The notes beneath the pieces are model-generated. The model ran no database searches, was not told the origin of the DNA, and saw only the letters and a program-made list of their open reading frames with translations. A DNA stretch of 50,553 nt. Source: an uncultured Pelagibacteraceae bacterium (GTDB lineage: Bacteria > Pseudomonadota > Alphaproteobacteria > Pelagibacterales > Pelagibacteraceae). The stretch lies in contig CABZGO010000009.1 in assembly GCA_902525355.1 (NCBI GenBank), positions 1 to 50,553 of the forward strand, given 5' to 3'. Below, piece by piece: positions 22,755 through 31,842 of the stretch (its first letter is position 1; each line of letters begins with the position of its first letter). Position numbers and translations under genes: made by a program.

Positions 22755-24233
22755 GTGAAAAAATTTCTTGTTGCTATCGACCAAGGTACAACATCGTCTA
22801 GAGTAATTCTCTTTGATTTAGATGGCAATATAAAATTTACATCTCAGTTTGAATTTAATCAATATTTTCCAAAAAATGGATGGGTAGAGCATAATCCAAA
22901 TGAAATTTGGTTTACAACTCTTAAAGCTTTAAAAAGAGTAATTAAAAAAGCATCTCTACTAAAAGGAAAAATATTAAGTATTGGAATAACCAACCAGAGA
23001 GAGACAACTATTCTATGGAACAAGAAAACCGGCAAACCAGTATACAATGCAATTGTTTGGCAAGATAGAAGAACTTATGAGTACTGTGAAAAGCTTAAGC
23101 AAAAAAAATATGAAAATATTTTTAGAAGAAAAACTGGTTTATTTATTGATCCATATTTTTCAGCTACTAAAATTAAATGGATCTTAGAAAACGTAAAAAT
23201 TTCGAAGAAACTTCAAAAATCTAATAATTTATTATTTGGCACTGTTGATACTTACTTAATTTGGAAACTAACTAACGGACAACACCATTTAACAGAGGCA
23301 ACAAATGCAAGTAGAACAATGTTGTTTAATATAAATAATAACACTTGGGACAAAGAAATTTTAAAAAAGCTTAATATCTCAAAAAATATTTTACCTGATG
23401 TAAAAAATTCAGCAGATAATTTTGGATCAACAAATAAAAAAATAGTTGGATATGAAATTCCTATATCTGCAGTTTTGGGTGATCAACAAGCTGCAGCTGT
23501 AGGACAGTCTTGCTTCGAAAGAGGCTCAATTAAAAGTACTTATGGCACAGGTGCTTTTGTAATAATGAATACTGGGTCAAAAAAAATTTTTTCAAAAAAT
23601 AAATTATTAACTACAATTTGTTACAGATTAAACGGAAAAAATACTTTTGCTCTCGAAGGTTCAATTTTTACAGCTGGAGCAGGTGTTCAATGGCTACGAG
23701 ATAAGTTAAAATTAATTAATAATGCTTATGACACTGAACAAATTGCTAAATCAAAAAAAAATAATGAAGGAGTCTATGTTGTACCAGCTTTAAGTGGGCT
23801 GGGAGCTCCATACTGGAGACCTGACGCAAGAGGAGTTATAACTGGATTAACTAGAGACAGTGATTGGAAAACTATGGTAAGAGCAGTCATAGAATCTGTG
23901 GCATACCAAAGTTATGATCTATTTAGTGCCATGAGAAAAGATGGAATAAAACCTAATATAGTAAAAATTGATGGAGGTATGGTGGAAAATAACTGGTTTT
24001 CACAGTTTTTGGCAAATATTATTGATATTAAAACGGAAAGACCCAAAGTTTTGGAAACCACAGCGCTTGGAGTGGCTTTGTTTGCTGGATATCAAATAGG
24101 AATATTTAAATCATTAGATCAAATAAAGAGAAAATGGAAAAAACATAAAACCTTTAAACCTAAACTAAGTTCGACAATGAGAAAAAAACTATTGAATGGG
24201 TGGAAGCTGTCAGTCGCGAAAACTTTATTGTAA
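22755..24233 (+). CDS. glpK: Glycerol kinase
   Basis: A 492-aa FGGY-family kinase, full length for GlpK. The N-terminal phosphate loop DQGTTSSRVILFD, the glycerol-contact region TNQRETTILWNKKTGKP..WQDRR, and GSIFTAGAGVQWLRD and ALSGLGAPYWRPDARG are diagnostic. It makes sn-glycerol 3-phosphate from glycerol and ATP. It starts with GTG, 4 bases after the permease stop, so it probably shares the transporter transcript although the substrates differ. A glycerol-3-phosphate dehydrogenase gene lies 1.4 kb further on, beyond tmm on the other strand. Confidence 0.93.
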   Translation: MKKFLVAIDQGTTSSRVILFDLDGNIKFTSQFEFNQYFPKNGWVEHNPNEIWFTTLKALKRVIKKASLLKGKILSIGITNQRETTILWNKKTGKPVYNAIVWQDRRTYEYCEKLKQKKYENIFRRKTGLFIDPYFSATKIKWILENVKISKKLQKSNNLLFGTVDTYLIWKLTNGQHHLTEATNASRTMLFNINNNTWDKEILKKLNISKNILPDVKNSADNFGSTNKKIVGYEIPISAVLGDQQAAAVGQSCFERGSIKSTYGTGAFVIMNTGSKKIFSKNKLLTTICYRLNGKNTFALEGSIFTAGAGVQWLRDKLKLINNAYDTEQIAKSKKNNEGVYVVPALSGLGAPYWRPDARGVITGLTRDSDWKTMVRAVIESVAYQSYDLFSAMRKDGIKPNIVKIDGGMVENNWFSQFLANIIDIKTERPKVLETTALGVALFAGYQIGIFKSLDQIKRKWKKHKTFKPKLSSTMRKKLLNGWKLSVAKTLL

Positions 24234-24239
24234 ATTCTA

Positions 24240-25568
24240 TTATTTTAAAAAAGTATCCATAGAGTCATCCATCGCAGATGACCAAGGCGTGTGATGAACA
24301 GGAGCTATGGATCCAGTCACAGGTGATGAAAAAGATTTATTTCTGTAAGTTGAAATATCATCCATTTTATGATGTTCCCAATCTTTGAAATGTTTTCTTA
24401 TCAATTCAAAATCAATATTTGGGTAATCTGACATATCATGAAGCTCTTTAGTATACTCAGTTTGAAAATCGATCATTTGATCTGGATTTTCTAATTTCTC
24501 TTCCATAGAAACCCATTTAGAAATATCTTTTTCTATTTCACTATCATGTGGAATTTTAATTTTATTCATCATCACATCCCTTGCAAACCATGCTTGGCAA
24601 TCAAACATATTAAAAGTATGAAATTGATCCTGCATGCCCAGGTACATTAGCTTGTGATTATCTTGCCAAACTACTCCTTTATATAATTTTGGTGGATATA
24701 ATCTGTTGTGAGTTTTGAGACTTAGTTTTTCGTTCAAAAATGGAAAATGATGCAGGTAGCCAGTGCATAATATAATTACATCAGCTTCTTGTTCTGTACC
24801 ATCTTTAAAAATTGCTTTGTTACCGTCTAATCTATCTAGATAGTAAACTTCTTTCATACCAGAAGGCCATTTAAAACCCATTGGATTATGTCTATAACCT
24901 ATGGTTACACTTTTAGCTCCATATTTATTACATTGTAGAGCAACATCTTCAGCTGAATAACTGCTTCCAAGCACTATCACATTTTTATCTCTAAATTCTT
25001 CAGCATCTCTGAAATCATGAGAATGCATTATTCTTCCTGGAAAAGAACTCATACCCTTGTATTCAGGAATAAATGGAACTGAAAAATGTCCAGTTGAAAC
25101 AACTACATAATCAAACTTTTCAGACAAAATTTTATTGTTAGTTTTATCTTGATAGCTAACTTCAAATATATCTGAATTATAATTTACACTCTTTACACTT
25201 GTGCTAAATTTAATTTTGCTTTTAATGTTTCCTTTACTTACTCTCCCAATTATATAATTATATAATACTTCTCTAGGTGGAAAAGATGGAATAGGTTTTC
25301 CAAAATGCTTGTCAAAAGAATAATCTGCAAATTCCAAACATTCTTTAGGTCCATTTGACCATAAATATCTATACATACTGTTGGGAACAGGATCACCATA
25401 TTGATCTGAACCAGTTCTCCAACTGTAGTTCCATAGCCCTCCCCAATCATCTTGTTTTTCAAAACATATGATTTCTGGAACCTTTTCTCCTTTTTGCTCA
25501 GCATGTTCGAAGGCTCTTAACATTGATAAACCACAAGGTCCTGCACCAATTATTGCTATTTTATTCAT
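24240..25568 (-). CDS. tmm: Trimethylamine monooxygenase (flavin-containing monooxygenase)
   Basis: A 442-aa flavin-containing monooxygenase, the bacterial Tmm length. Visible motifs are the FAD loop GAGPCG (8-13), the FMO fingerprint FPGRIMHSHDF (176-186), the NADPH loop GSSYSAED (201-208) and the ATGY-like CTGYLHHFPFL. Tmm oxidises trimethylamine to TMAO with NADPH and O2; it can also oxidise other tertiary amines and dimethyl sulfide. The sequence around DQYGDPVPNSMYRYLWSNGP is what I recognise from marine Tmm proteins. It is convergent with glpK (6-base gap) and feeds the tdm product chain. Confidence 0.9.
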   Translation of the reverse strand: MNKIAIIGAGPCGLSMLRAFEHAEQKGEKVPEIICFEKQDDWGGLWNYSWRTGSDQYGDPVPNSMYRYLWSNGPKECLEFADYSFDKHFGKPIPSFPPREVLYNYIIGRVSKGNIKSKIKFSTSVKSVNYNSDIFEVSYQDKTNNKILSEKFDYVVVSTGHFSVPFIPEYKGMSSFPGRIMHSHDFRDAEEFRDKNVIVLGSSYSAEDVALQCNKYGAKSVTIGYRHNPMGFKWPSGMKEVYYLDRLDGNKAIFKDGTEQEADVIILCTGYLHHFPFLNEKLSLKTHNRLYPPKLYKGVVWQDNHKLMYLGMQDQFHTFNMFDCQAWFARDVMMNKIKIPHDSEIEKDISKWVSMEEKLENPDQMIDFQTEYTKELHDMSDYPNIDFELIRKHFKDWEHHKMDDISTYRNKSFSSPVTGSIAPVHHTPWSSAMDDSMDTFLK

Positions 25569-25682
25569 ATAAACTGTATAATTTTAAAAGTTTATCATAT
25601 TAAACAAATCAAAAAAAATAAAACTATTTTTTCTTTAATTTTACTTGTTATTAATAAATAGTTTATTTTAGTGAATTTATTT

Positions 25683-26639
25683 ATGAAAAAAATTCTAATT
25701 ATTGGAGGTGGGGCTATGGGGTCAGCGTTCTCTGTTCCATGTATAGATAATAATAATAAAGTATTTATTACAGAACCATTTAGCCAAAGATTTATTAAAA
25801 ATTTATCATCAAAAAATAAATTTCATTCAGGTTTAAAAATTAATCTTTCAAAAAAACTAATATTTAAAAAATATGCTAATGAATTATTTCTTGAAAAATA
25901 TGATCTTATCGTTGTTGCATTAAGTTTATCAGGTATTAATTTTGTTGGTAAAGAATTAAAAAAGTATAAAGTAAAATCTCCAGTTTTAGTTCTTACAAAA
26001 GGTCTCAAATATGAAAAGAAAAATAAAAAAATTACAACTATTTCTCAAAGTCTTTTAAAAAATATTCCTAAATTAAATGTATCAGTTTTGAAGGGACCTT
26101 GTTTAGCTAAAGAATTGGTAAGAAAAAGTCAAACGAGTGTAATTATAGCCAATAAAAACATTAAAATTGCAAAATTGTTAGGTAAAATGATTTCAACTAA
26201 ATATTATTTAATAGAATACTCTAAAGATGTAATTGGTGTTGAAATATGTTCAGCAATAAAAAATATTTATTCTATGATAATTGGCTCTGGTTTAAGTTTG
26301 AATAAATCTTCAAGTCTATTTCAAAAATCACTATCAGAAATGAAATACATAACTAGAAAGTTAAAAGGAAAAGAAGAAACAGTTTTAAGTCTAGCAGGAG
26401 TTGGAGACCTATATGTAAGCGCTGCAGGTGGAAGAAATAGCAAAATGGGAAACTATTTAGGACAAGGTTTTACTTTCAAAAGTGCTAAAAAAAAGTTTAT
26501 GGTAAATGATACAGTAGAAGGTGAACAACTTGTGAGAGAAATCGCGCCATATATTTTAAAAAAATTTAATTCAAAAAAAATTCCTTTGATGTTCAGAATG
26601 ATTAGAGCAATTCTAAAAAATAAAAAATTTTTGATTTAA
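25683..26639 (+). CDS. gpsA: NAD(P)-dependent glycerol-3-phosphate dehydrogenase
   Basis: About 318 aa. The NAD(P) fold starts at MKKILIIGGGAMGSAF, then ALSLSGINFV, LVLTKGLK, VLKGPCLAKEL, the catalytic lysine region EICSAIKNIYSM, and GVGDLYVSAAGGRNSKMG with NDTVEGEQ near the end, all GpsA marks. It interconverts dihydroxyacetone phosphate and sn-glycerol 3-phosphate. I prefer the ATG at 25683, which puts the nucleotide loop at the usual distance; a GTG at 25671 is an alternative. It is lysine-rich and divergent compared with textbook GpsA, so a dedicated catabolic or sugar-linked role is possible. Divergent from tmm. Confidence 0.85.
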   Translation: MKKILIIGGGAMGSAFSVPCIDNNNKVFITEPFSQRFIKNLSSKNKFHSGLKINLSKKLIFKKYANELFLEKYDLIVVALSLSGINFVGKELKKYKVKSPVLVLTKGLKYEKKNKKITTISQSLLKNIPKLNVSVLKGPCLAKELVRKSQTSVIIANKNIKIAKLLGKMISTKYYLIEYSKDVIGVEICSAIKNIYSMIIGSGLSLNKSSSLFQKSLSEMKYITRKLKGKEETVLSLAGVGDLYVSAAGGRNSKMGNYLGQGFTFKSAKKKFMVNDTVEGEQLVREIAPYILKKFNSKKIPLMFRMIRAILKNKKFLI

Positions 26640-26748
26640 AATACTATATTTATTGACTTTTTAATTGGAAGAGACTTTTTTAACTTATTGTCATTCATTT
26701 CTCTCGCTGATACATTTAATTTATTAATCAACGAAAAGAGGGGAATCA

Positions 26749-28077
26749 ATGATTAAAAAAACAATAATAACCGTCTGTGCGCTTATATTTTTTATTACAA
26801 ATATTAGTTTTGCAGACATCACTTTTTGGACTACAGAAGTTCAGCCAGCTAGAATGGCTAAACAAGAAGCGATGGCTAAAGATTTTGAGGCTAAAACTGG
26901 CATCAAAGTTGAAGTTATTCCTGTAGAAGAAAAAGATTTAGGAACAAGAGCAACTGCAGCAGCAGCAGCTGGTGATCTTCCTGATGTAATCTATCATACA
27001 TTGCAATATGTATTACCTTGGGCAGAAGCTGGAATATTGGATGTTGATGCAAATAATACTGTTGTAAAAGAACTCGGTAAAAAAACATTTGCACCAGGTG
27101 CTTTAAACATGGCTAAAAAAGGATCAAAAATAGCGGCTGTACCAGTTGACGGTTGGACGCAAATGGTCGTTTATAGAAAAGACTTATTTGAAAAAGCAGG
27201 TCTTGAGCCACCTACGAGTTATGAAAATATAACAAAAGCAGTTGAAGCACTTTCTGGAGATGGAATGTTTGGGTTTGTAGCTGCAACAAAAACTGATGAA
27301 AATTTTATGAGTCAGGTTTTAGAACATGTTCTTTTAGCAAATGGAGTAAATGTTGTTAAAAAAGATGGAATAAGAAAGCAGGGTAAAAAACTAAAAGCCT
27401 CTTTGGAGTTTTATAAAGTTATTGCAAATGCAAGTCCTCCAGGAGAATTATATTGGAAGCAATCAAGAGAACTATACTTTGCAGGAAAAACTCCTATGAT
27501 AATTTGGTCTCCATTTATTATGGATGAATTAGCTGGCTTAAGAGACTCAGCGCCTCCAACAATAAATAGTGATCCAACATCTAGTGAGTTAGCTTCAAAA
27601 ACTGGCTTCATCACGAACCTAAAAGGTCCTAATAATAGTAAAGGAGCTGCTTGGGCTGATGTCAGATATTTTGGAATAACTGCTGATGCTGATACAGAAG
27701 AAGCAAGTGCTTTTATTAAATACTCAATGGATGAGGGATATACGAAGACTCTTTCAATCGCACCAGAGGGTAAATTTCCTGTGAGAAGAGGAAACTCAAG
27801 CGATCCTGAAGCATTTACAAAAGCATGGAGTAAATTGCCTGTTGGAGTTGATAGAAAAGCTCCTTTATCAGACTTATATTCAGAGGATGTTATAAATAAT
27901 ATCGTTGCTGGATTAGATAAGGCTCAAAGATGGGGTGTAAAAGAAGGTGAACTTTCTAGAGCTTCTAAAATTATTAATAACAAGTTTATTAATAGAATAA
28001 CTAGACTTTATGTTGATGGACAGATTGATATTGATCAAGCAGTAGATATGATAAATCAAAAACTCTCTCAATTTTAA
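26749..28077 (+). CDS. Sugar-type ABC transporter substrate-binding protein (family 1)
   Basis: A 442-aa extracellular solute-binding protein with a signal peptide ending near SFA|DITFW (residue 22). The mature start ITFWTTEV, then FEAKTGIKVEVIPV, AAGDLPDVIYH, AAVPVDGWTQMVVYRKDLFEKAG and PEGKFPVRRG, are typical of the MalE/UgpB cluster that binds sugars, polyols or sugar-glycerol compounds. It heads an operon of two permeases, a GH63-like glycosidase, an alcohol dehydrogenase and an amidotransferase. A ribosome-binding site (AGAGGGGA) precedes the ATG. A strong hairpin follows and should give excess binding protein over permeases. Confidence 0.88.
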   Translation: MIKKTIITVCALIFFITNISFADITFWTTEVQPARMAKQEAMAKDFEAKTGIKVEVIPVEEKDLGTRATAAAAAGDLPDVIYHTLQYVLPWAEAGILDVDANNTVVKELGKKTFAPGALNMAKKGSKIAAVPVDGWTQMVVYRKDLFEKAGLEPPTSYENITKAVEALSGDGMFGFVAATKTDENFMSQVLEHVLLANGVNVVKKDGIRKQGKKLKASLEFYKVIANASPPGELYWKQSRELYFAGKTPMIIWSPFIMDELAGLRDSAPPTINSDPTSSELASKTGFITNLKGPNNSKGAAWADVRYFGITADADTEEASAFIKYSMDEGYTKTLSIAPEGKFPVRRGNSSDPEAFTKAWSKLPVGVDRKAPLSDLYSEDVINNIVAGLDKAQRWGVKEGELSRASKIINNKFINRITRLYVDGQIDIDQAVDMINQKLSQF

Positions 28078-28098
28078 TCTAGTAATTTAAATTTAAAT

Positions 28099-28128
28099 AA
28101 AAGCGGATAATATGTATTATCCGCTTTT
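28099..28128 (+). terminator. Intercistronic hairpin after the sugar-binding-protein gene
   Basis: A perfect 13-bp stem (AAAAGCGGATAAT / ATTATCCGCTTTT) with a 4-base loop, lying 22 bases after the stop and ending 3 bases before the next ATG. The descending arm ends in four T. It can act as a partial terminator or an mRNA 3'-end stabiliser. Confidence 0.6.
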
Positions 28129-28131
28129 ATT

Positions 28132-29391
28132 ATGAGTGATACACTTTCAAAAATAGAAAAAAGAACTGCATATATATTAATATTACCTGCGGTTTTCCTT
28201 GTTTTTTCAATCATCTTATTTCCAATATTTGCAAATGTATGGATAAGTTTTAAAGAGGTTGGATTAAAAGATATCAGGATCCCTGAACCTAGAGCAAAAA
28301 AAATTGTAAAATCCATTAAAGATAATCCAGATCAATTAAAGGTTATTTATAAACTTAGAAATAGTTCATTAATTTTAGAAATAAGGGATGTTAAATTTCA
28401 AGATAAATTACCTAAGAATATCAAGCCTATTAATTTAGATGAAAGATGCAGGGTTAAATCAAATAAAATTTATTGTGAATTTGGAAATTGGAAAGCAAAA
28501 TACAGGGAAAATTTTCAAATATTATTAAAGAGTTCTGATGGTAAACAATTAAATAAAAAAGAATTAAAAACTATTAAACCAAAATTAACAGGTAAATCAG
28601 ATAATATTCTATTAAATACTAATTTTACGTTAAAGAATTTTAAAAAGGTATTTTTTCAAAATGAATTTTTTGATTTATTATCAACTACTTTTTACTATAC
28701 CTTTTTTGGCACAATTGGTTCAATTGTATTTGGTATACTCACTGCACAACTTGTAAACCAGAAGTTTTTTGGAAGAACATTTATGAGAAGTGTTTTGCTT
28801 TTTCCGTATGTGGGTCCAGTAGTTGCCCTAGCTTATACCTGGGAGTTATTATTAGATCCTTATAGTGGAACTTTAAATAATCTTCTGATGAATTTTCAAG
28901 TCATCCAGGAACCTCTAAATTTACTAGGCCAAAAATATTTAACAATAAATTTTTTTGGTTTTGATCTTAAATTACGATTAGCATTGACAACCGTAATTAT
29001 TTTTGAAATTTGGAGATACTTTCCTTTAGCTTTCTTATTTATTTTAGCTCGACTGCAAGCAGTTCCTAAAGAATTATATGAGGCAGCTGAAGTGGATGGT
29101 GCTGGTCCTCTACAAAAATTTATTAATATTACTCTTCCTCAAATAACAGCTGTCATATCTATTCTCTTTATGATTAGGTTTATTTGGAACTTTAATAAAT
29201 TTGAGGATATTTTTTTATTAACAGGAGGGGCATCTGGAACCAGAACTTTGCCAATAAATGTTTATGAGCAAGGCTTCACTATTTCGGATATTGGTATGGG
29301 ATCAGCAGTATCAATTGTAATAGTCGCTTTGTTGCTAATATTTATGTTCATTTACTTTAAATTAATAGGTAAGAGGGCTGATGAAAACTAA
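28132..29391 (+). CDS. Sugar-type ABC transporter permease 1 (MalF/UgpA-like)
   Basis: A 419-aa inner-membrane permease. TM1 is near residues 12-38 (YILILPAVFLVFSIILFPIF); residues 40-165 form a long soluble lysine-rich loop, predicted periplasmic and comparable in position to the MalF P2 domain; five further spans follow. The ATPase-contact EAA loop is ELYEAAEVDGAGPLQKFINI. UgpA-type permeases of about 300 aa lack this insertion. It overlaps permease 2 by 11 bases. No ATPase gene accompanies the pair. Confidence 0.85.
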   Translation: MSDTLSKIEKRTAYILILPAVFLVFSIILFPIFANVWISFKEVGLKDIRIPEPRAKKIVKSIKDNPDQLKVIYKLRNSSLILEIRDVKFQDKLPKNIKPINLDERCRVKSNKIYCEFGNWKAKYRENFQILLKSSDGKQLNKKELKTIKPKLTGKSDNILLNTNFTLKNFKKVFFQNEFFDLLSTTFYYTFFGTIGSIVFGILTAQLVNQKFFGRTFMRSVLLFPYVGPVVALAYTWELLLDPYSGTLNNLLMNFQVIQEPLNLLGQKYLTINFFGFDLKLRLALTTVIIFEIWRYFPLAFLFILARLQAVPKELYEAAEVDGAGPLQKFINITLPQITAVISILFMIRFIWNFNKFEDIFLLTGGASGTRTLPINVYEQGFTISDIGMGSAVSIVIVALLLIFMFIYFKLIGKRADEN

Positions 29392-30574
29392 AAGTTTAAT
29401 ATACTACACATTAATTTCGTCTATATTTTTGTTTTCTTTGGTTTCTATTTGGAAAATTTTAGTAACATTGCAAGGAGTTGAGCTAAAAAATTTCAATTTT
29501 GCAATAATTATTACTTTAGGTATCGCTATTAGTCTTTTAAATTTAATTATAGGAGAAAAGTTAAATTATTTAATAAAATCAACTTTTTTTGCTCTTATAT
29601 TTACAATTGTCGATGGATATATCGTTCAGGTAATGCCCATTTGGTATAATATTGGAATATTTGCAATTTTGATATTTTTTTCATTTAAAATTAATAAGTA
29701 CAATCAAAAATATTTAGCATCCGAGCATTCGTCACAAATAGTAGTGTTTGATTTTTTAACTCTTTTTGGAATTGTTTTATTTTCATTTGTTATTTTATTT
29801 CCATTTTATATGATGTTGATAACAAGCTTTAAAACTCAAGCTGCTTTATTAATTAATCCTTTAGATTTTAGTATTAATTTTAACCAGGACTTTGCAGAAT
29901 TATTTAAGTCATACTTTGTGATATTTGATACATATAAATTTGGTAGATACATACTTATAAGTACATTTGTTTCGGTTGGTACAGTGATAGTTACTTTACT
30001 ATTTGCAATACCAGCTGCTTATGCTGTAGCAAGGTTAAACTTCTTTGGAAAAAACTTTTTGTCGACTTCAATTTTAATTATTTATATGTTTCCTGCTATT
30101 GTATTAGTTATTCCTTTGTATACTGTTTTTAGTCAACTAGGTTTAAGGAACTCGGTAGGTGGTTTATTAATTGTTTATACAGCAACTACTTTGCCAGTTG
30201 CAATTTACATGTTACAAGGTTACTTTAGAAGTATTCCTAAAGAACTTGAAGAAGCAGCAATCATGGACAAATTAAATTGGTTTGGCATAATTATAAAAAT
30301 AATTTTACCGTTAAGCATACCCGCAATCTCTTCAGTTGCTTTATACGTCTTTATGATCGCTTGGAATGAGTTTTTATTTTCTTTAATGTTCTTGGATAAT
30401 CCAAACTCATTTACTCTATCAAGGGCAATACAATATCTTAGTGGCGATGCCGAAACTCCAAGACAATATCTAATGGCTGGGTCGGTGGTTGTAACAATAC
30501 CGGTATTATTAATTTTTGTATACTTTGAAAAATATTTAGTTAGTGGTCTTACTGCAGGAAGTGTAAAAGGTTAG
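29381..30574 (+). CDS. Sugar-type ABC transporter permease 2 (MalG/UgpE-like)
   Basis: A 397-aa permease whose C-terminal 270 residues are a standard MalG-type domain, with the EAA loop PKELEEAAIMDKLNWFGII. The N-terminal 120 residues hold about four extra hydrophobic segments (LIYYTLISSIFLFSLVSIW, AIIITLGIAISLLNLI and others) not present in the usual 270-300-aa MalG. The stop and the next start share bases (TAGTG), so the glycosidase is translationally coupled. Confidence 0.85.
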   Translation: MKTKSLIYYTLISSIFLFSLVSIWKILVTLQGVELKNFNFAIIITLGIAISLLNLIIGEKLNYLIKSTFFALIFTIVDGYIVQVMPIWYNIGIFAILIFFSFKINKYNQKYLASEHSSQIVVFDFLTLFGIVLFSFVILFPFYMMLITSFKTQAALLINPLDFSINFNQDFAELFKSYFVIFDTYKFGRYILISTFVSVGTVIVTLLFAIPAAYAVARLNFFGKNFLSTSILIIYMFPAIVLVIPLYTVFSQLGLRNSVGGLLIVYTATTLPVAIYMLQGYFRSIPKELEEAAIMDKLNWFGIIIKIILPLSIPAISSVALYVFMIAWNEFLFSLMFLDNPNSFTLSRAIQYLSGDAETPRQYLMAGSVVVTIPVLLIFVYFEKYLVSGLTAGSVKG

Positions 30575-31842
30575 TGAAAGATTTTATCAAATCAGCTAAG
30601 AAAGTTTTATTAGGGAATAAAAAAAAAGGTTATACATTACCAACCAATAACAAATTGTACCCAGCACAATGGAATTGGGACTCAGGTTTCATTGCTTTAG
30701 GATATTCGCATTTTAAATTCAAATATGCTTTAGATGAAATTAAGACATTAATAAGAGGTCAATGGAAAGATGGAATGATACCTCATATTTTGTTTCACGA
30801 TTTAAATACCAACTATTATCCAAACCATTCTGTATGGGCTTGTGGAAATAAAATACATTCATCTGGTATTACCCAACCACCAATCCTTGCAATAATTTTA
30901 AAACTAATTTTAGATAAAAAAAGAATTACTAAAAAAAATAAAGTCGAATTTAAAAAAATAATTAAGGGGATATTAAAATACCACAAATGGATTATTAAAT
31001 TTAGAGACCCTAATAATACTGGATTAGTCTCAATTTTGCACCCTTGGGAAAGTGGCTACGATAATTCACCATTGTGGGATGACCCAATGAGTAAAGTAAA
31101 TGTCCCAAAAAACCTTAAATACAAAAGGGGTGATAACAAAGTTGTTAATCCTGAATATAGGCCATTAGATATTGACTATGATAGATACGTAACTATCAAA
31201 AATCATTTGAGAAAAAACAATTATAATCCAAAAAAACTTTATAAAGTGTCGTTATTCAATGTGGTTGATGTAGGTTTTAACTCTATATTTTTACGCGCAA
31301 ATAAAGATCTTCTAAAATTGTTAAATACATTCAATTTGCAAAGTACAGAATTAGAGTCTTATATATCAAGATCTGAAAATAAAATTGTAAAATTATATAA
31401 TCAGAAAAAAAATATATTTTTCAACATCGATTTAAGAAATAAAAAAAAAATAAACATTCCGTCAATTACTCATTATTTTATTTTATTTGCGGATTTAAAA
31501 AACAAAGCATTAAATAACCAAATCATTAAAAACTTAAAAAAACACAGTCTTAAAGAAAAGTATTTATTATCAAGTGTAAAATCAAATCACCAAAAATTTG
31601 AAGAAAAAAGATATTGGAGAGGTCCAGTATGGATTAATTGTAATTGGATAATATATCAAGGATTAAAAAATAAGAATATTAAATTTGCTAAACAAATAAA
31701 AAGAAAAACTATAAATTTAGTGAAGCAAAAAGGTTTTAATGAATACTTTAGTTGCAAAACCGGTAAAGGATTTGGTGCAACAAATTTTTCTTGGACTGCT
31801 GCATTATTTTTAGACTTAATACTAGAAAATAAAAATGACTAA
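30574..31842 (+). CDS. GH63-like glycoside hydrolase (possible glucosyl-/mannosylglycerate hydrolase)
   Basis: A 422-aa cytoplasmic protein (no signal peptide) of the (alpha/alpha)6-barrel type. QWNWDSGFIALG, HPWESGYDNSPLWD (Asp of ESGxD as probable general acid), and RYWRGPVWINCNW are marks of the GH63/GH37 superfamily, close to small bacterial hydrolases that cleave glucosylglycerate or mannosylglycerate. Intracellular location and coupling to an ABC transporter suggest hydrolysis of an imported compatible-solute glycoside. Released glycerol or glycerate and hexose could feed GlpK/GpsA. The protein is very lysine/asparagine-rich. The exact substrate cannot be told from the sequence; trehalose is an alternative. 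Start codon GTG. Confidence 0.7.
   Translation: MKDFIKSAKKVLLGNKKKGYTLPTNNKLYPAQWNWDSGFIALGYSHFKFKYALDEIKTLIRGQWKDGMIPHILFHDLNTNYYPNHSVWACGNKIHSSGITQPPILAIILKLILDKKRITKKNKVEFKKIIKGILKYHKWIIKFRDPNNTGLVSILHPWESGYDNSPLWDDPMSKVNVPKNLKYKRGDNKVVNPEYRPLDIDYDRYVTIKNHLRKNNYNPKKLYKVSLFNVVDVGFNSIFLRANKDLLKLLNTFNLQSTELESYISRSENKIVKLYNQKKNIFFNIDLRNKKKINIPSITHYFILFADLKNKALNNQIIKNLKKHSLKEKYLLSSVKSNHQKFEEKRYWRGPVWINCNWIIYQGLKNKNIKFAKQIKRKTINLVKQKGFNEYFSCKTGKGFGATNFSWTAALFLDLILENKND

Noticed and set aside
26640..26748. TTGACT at 26653 as a -35 box for the sugar-binding-protein gene
   Set aside because: No convincing -10 box at 16-18 bases; the region reads TTTTTTAACTT. A promoter must exist in this gap but I cannot place it.
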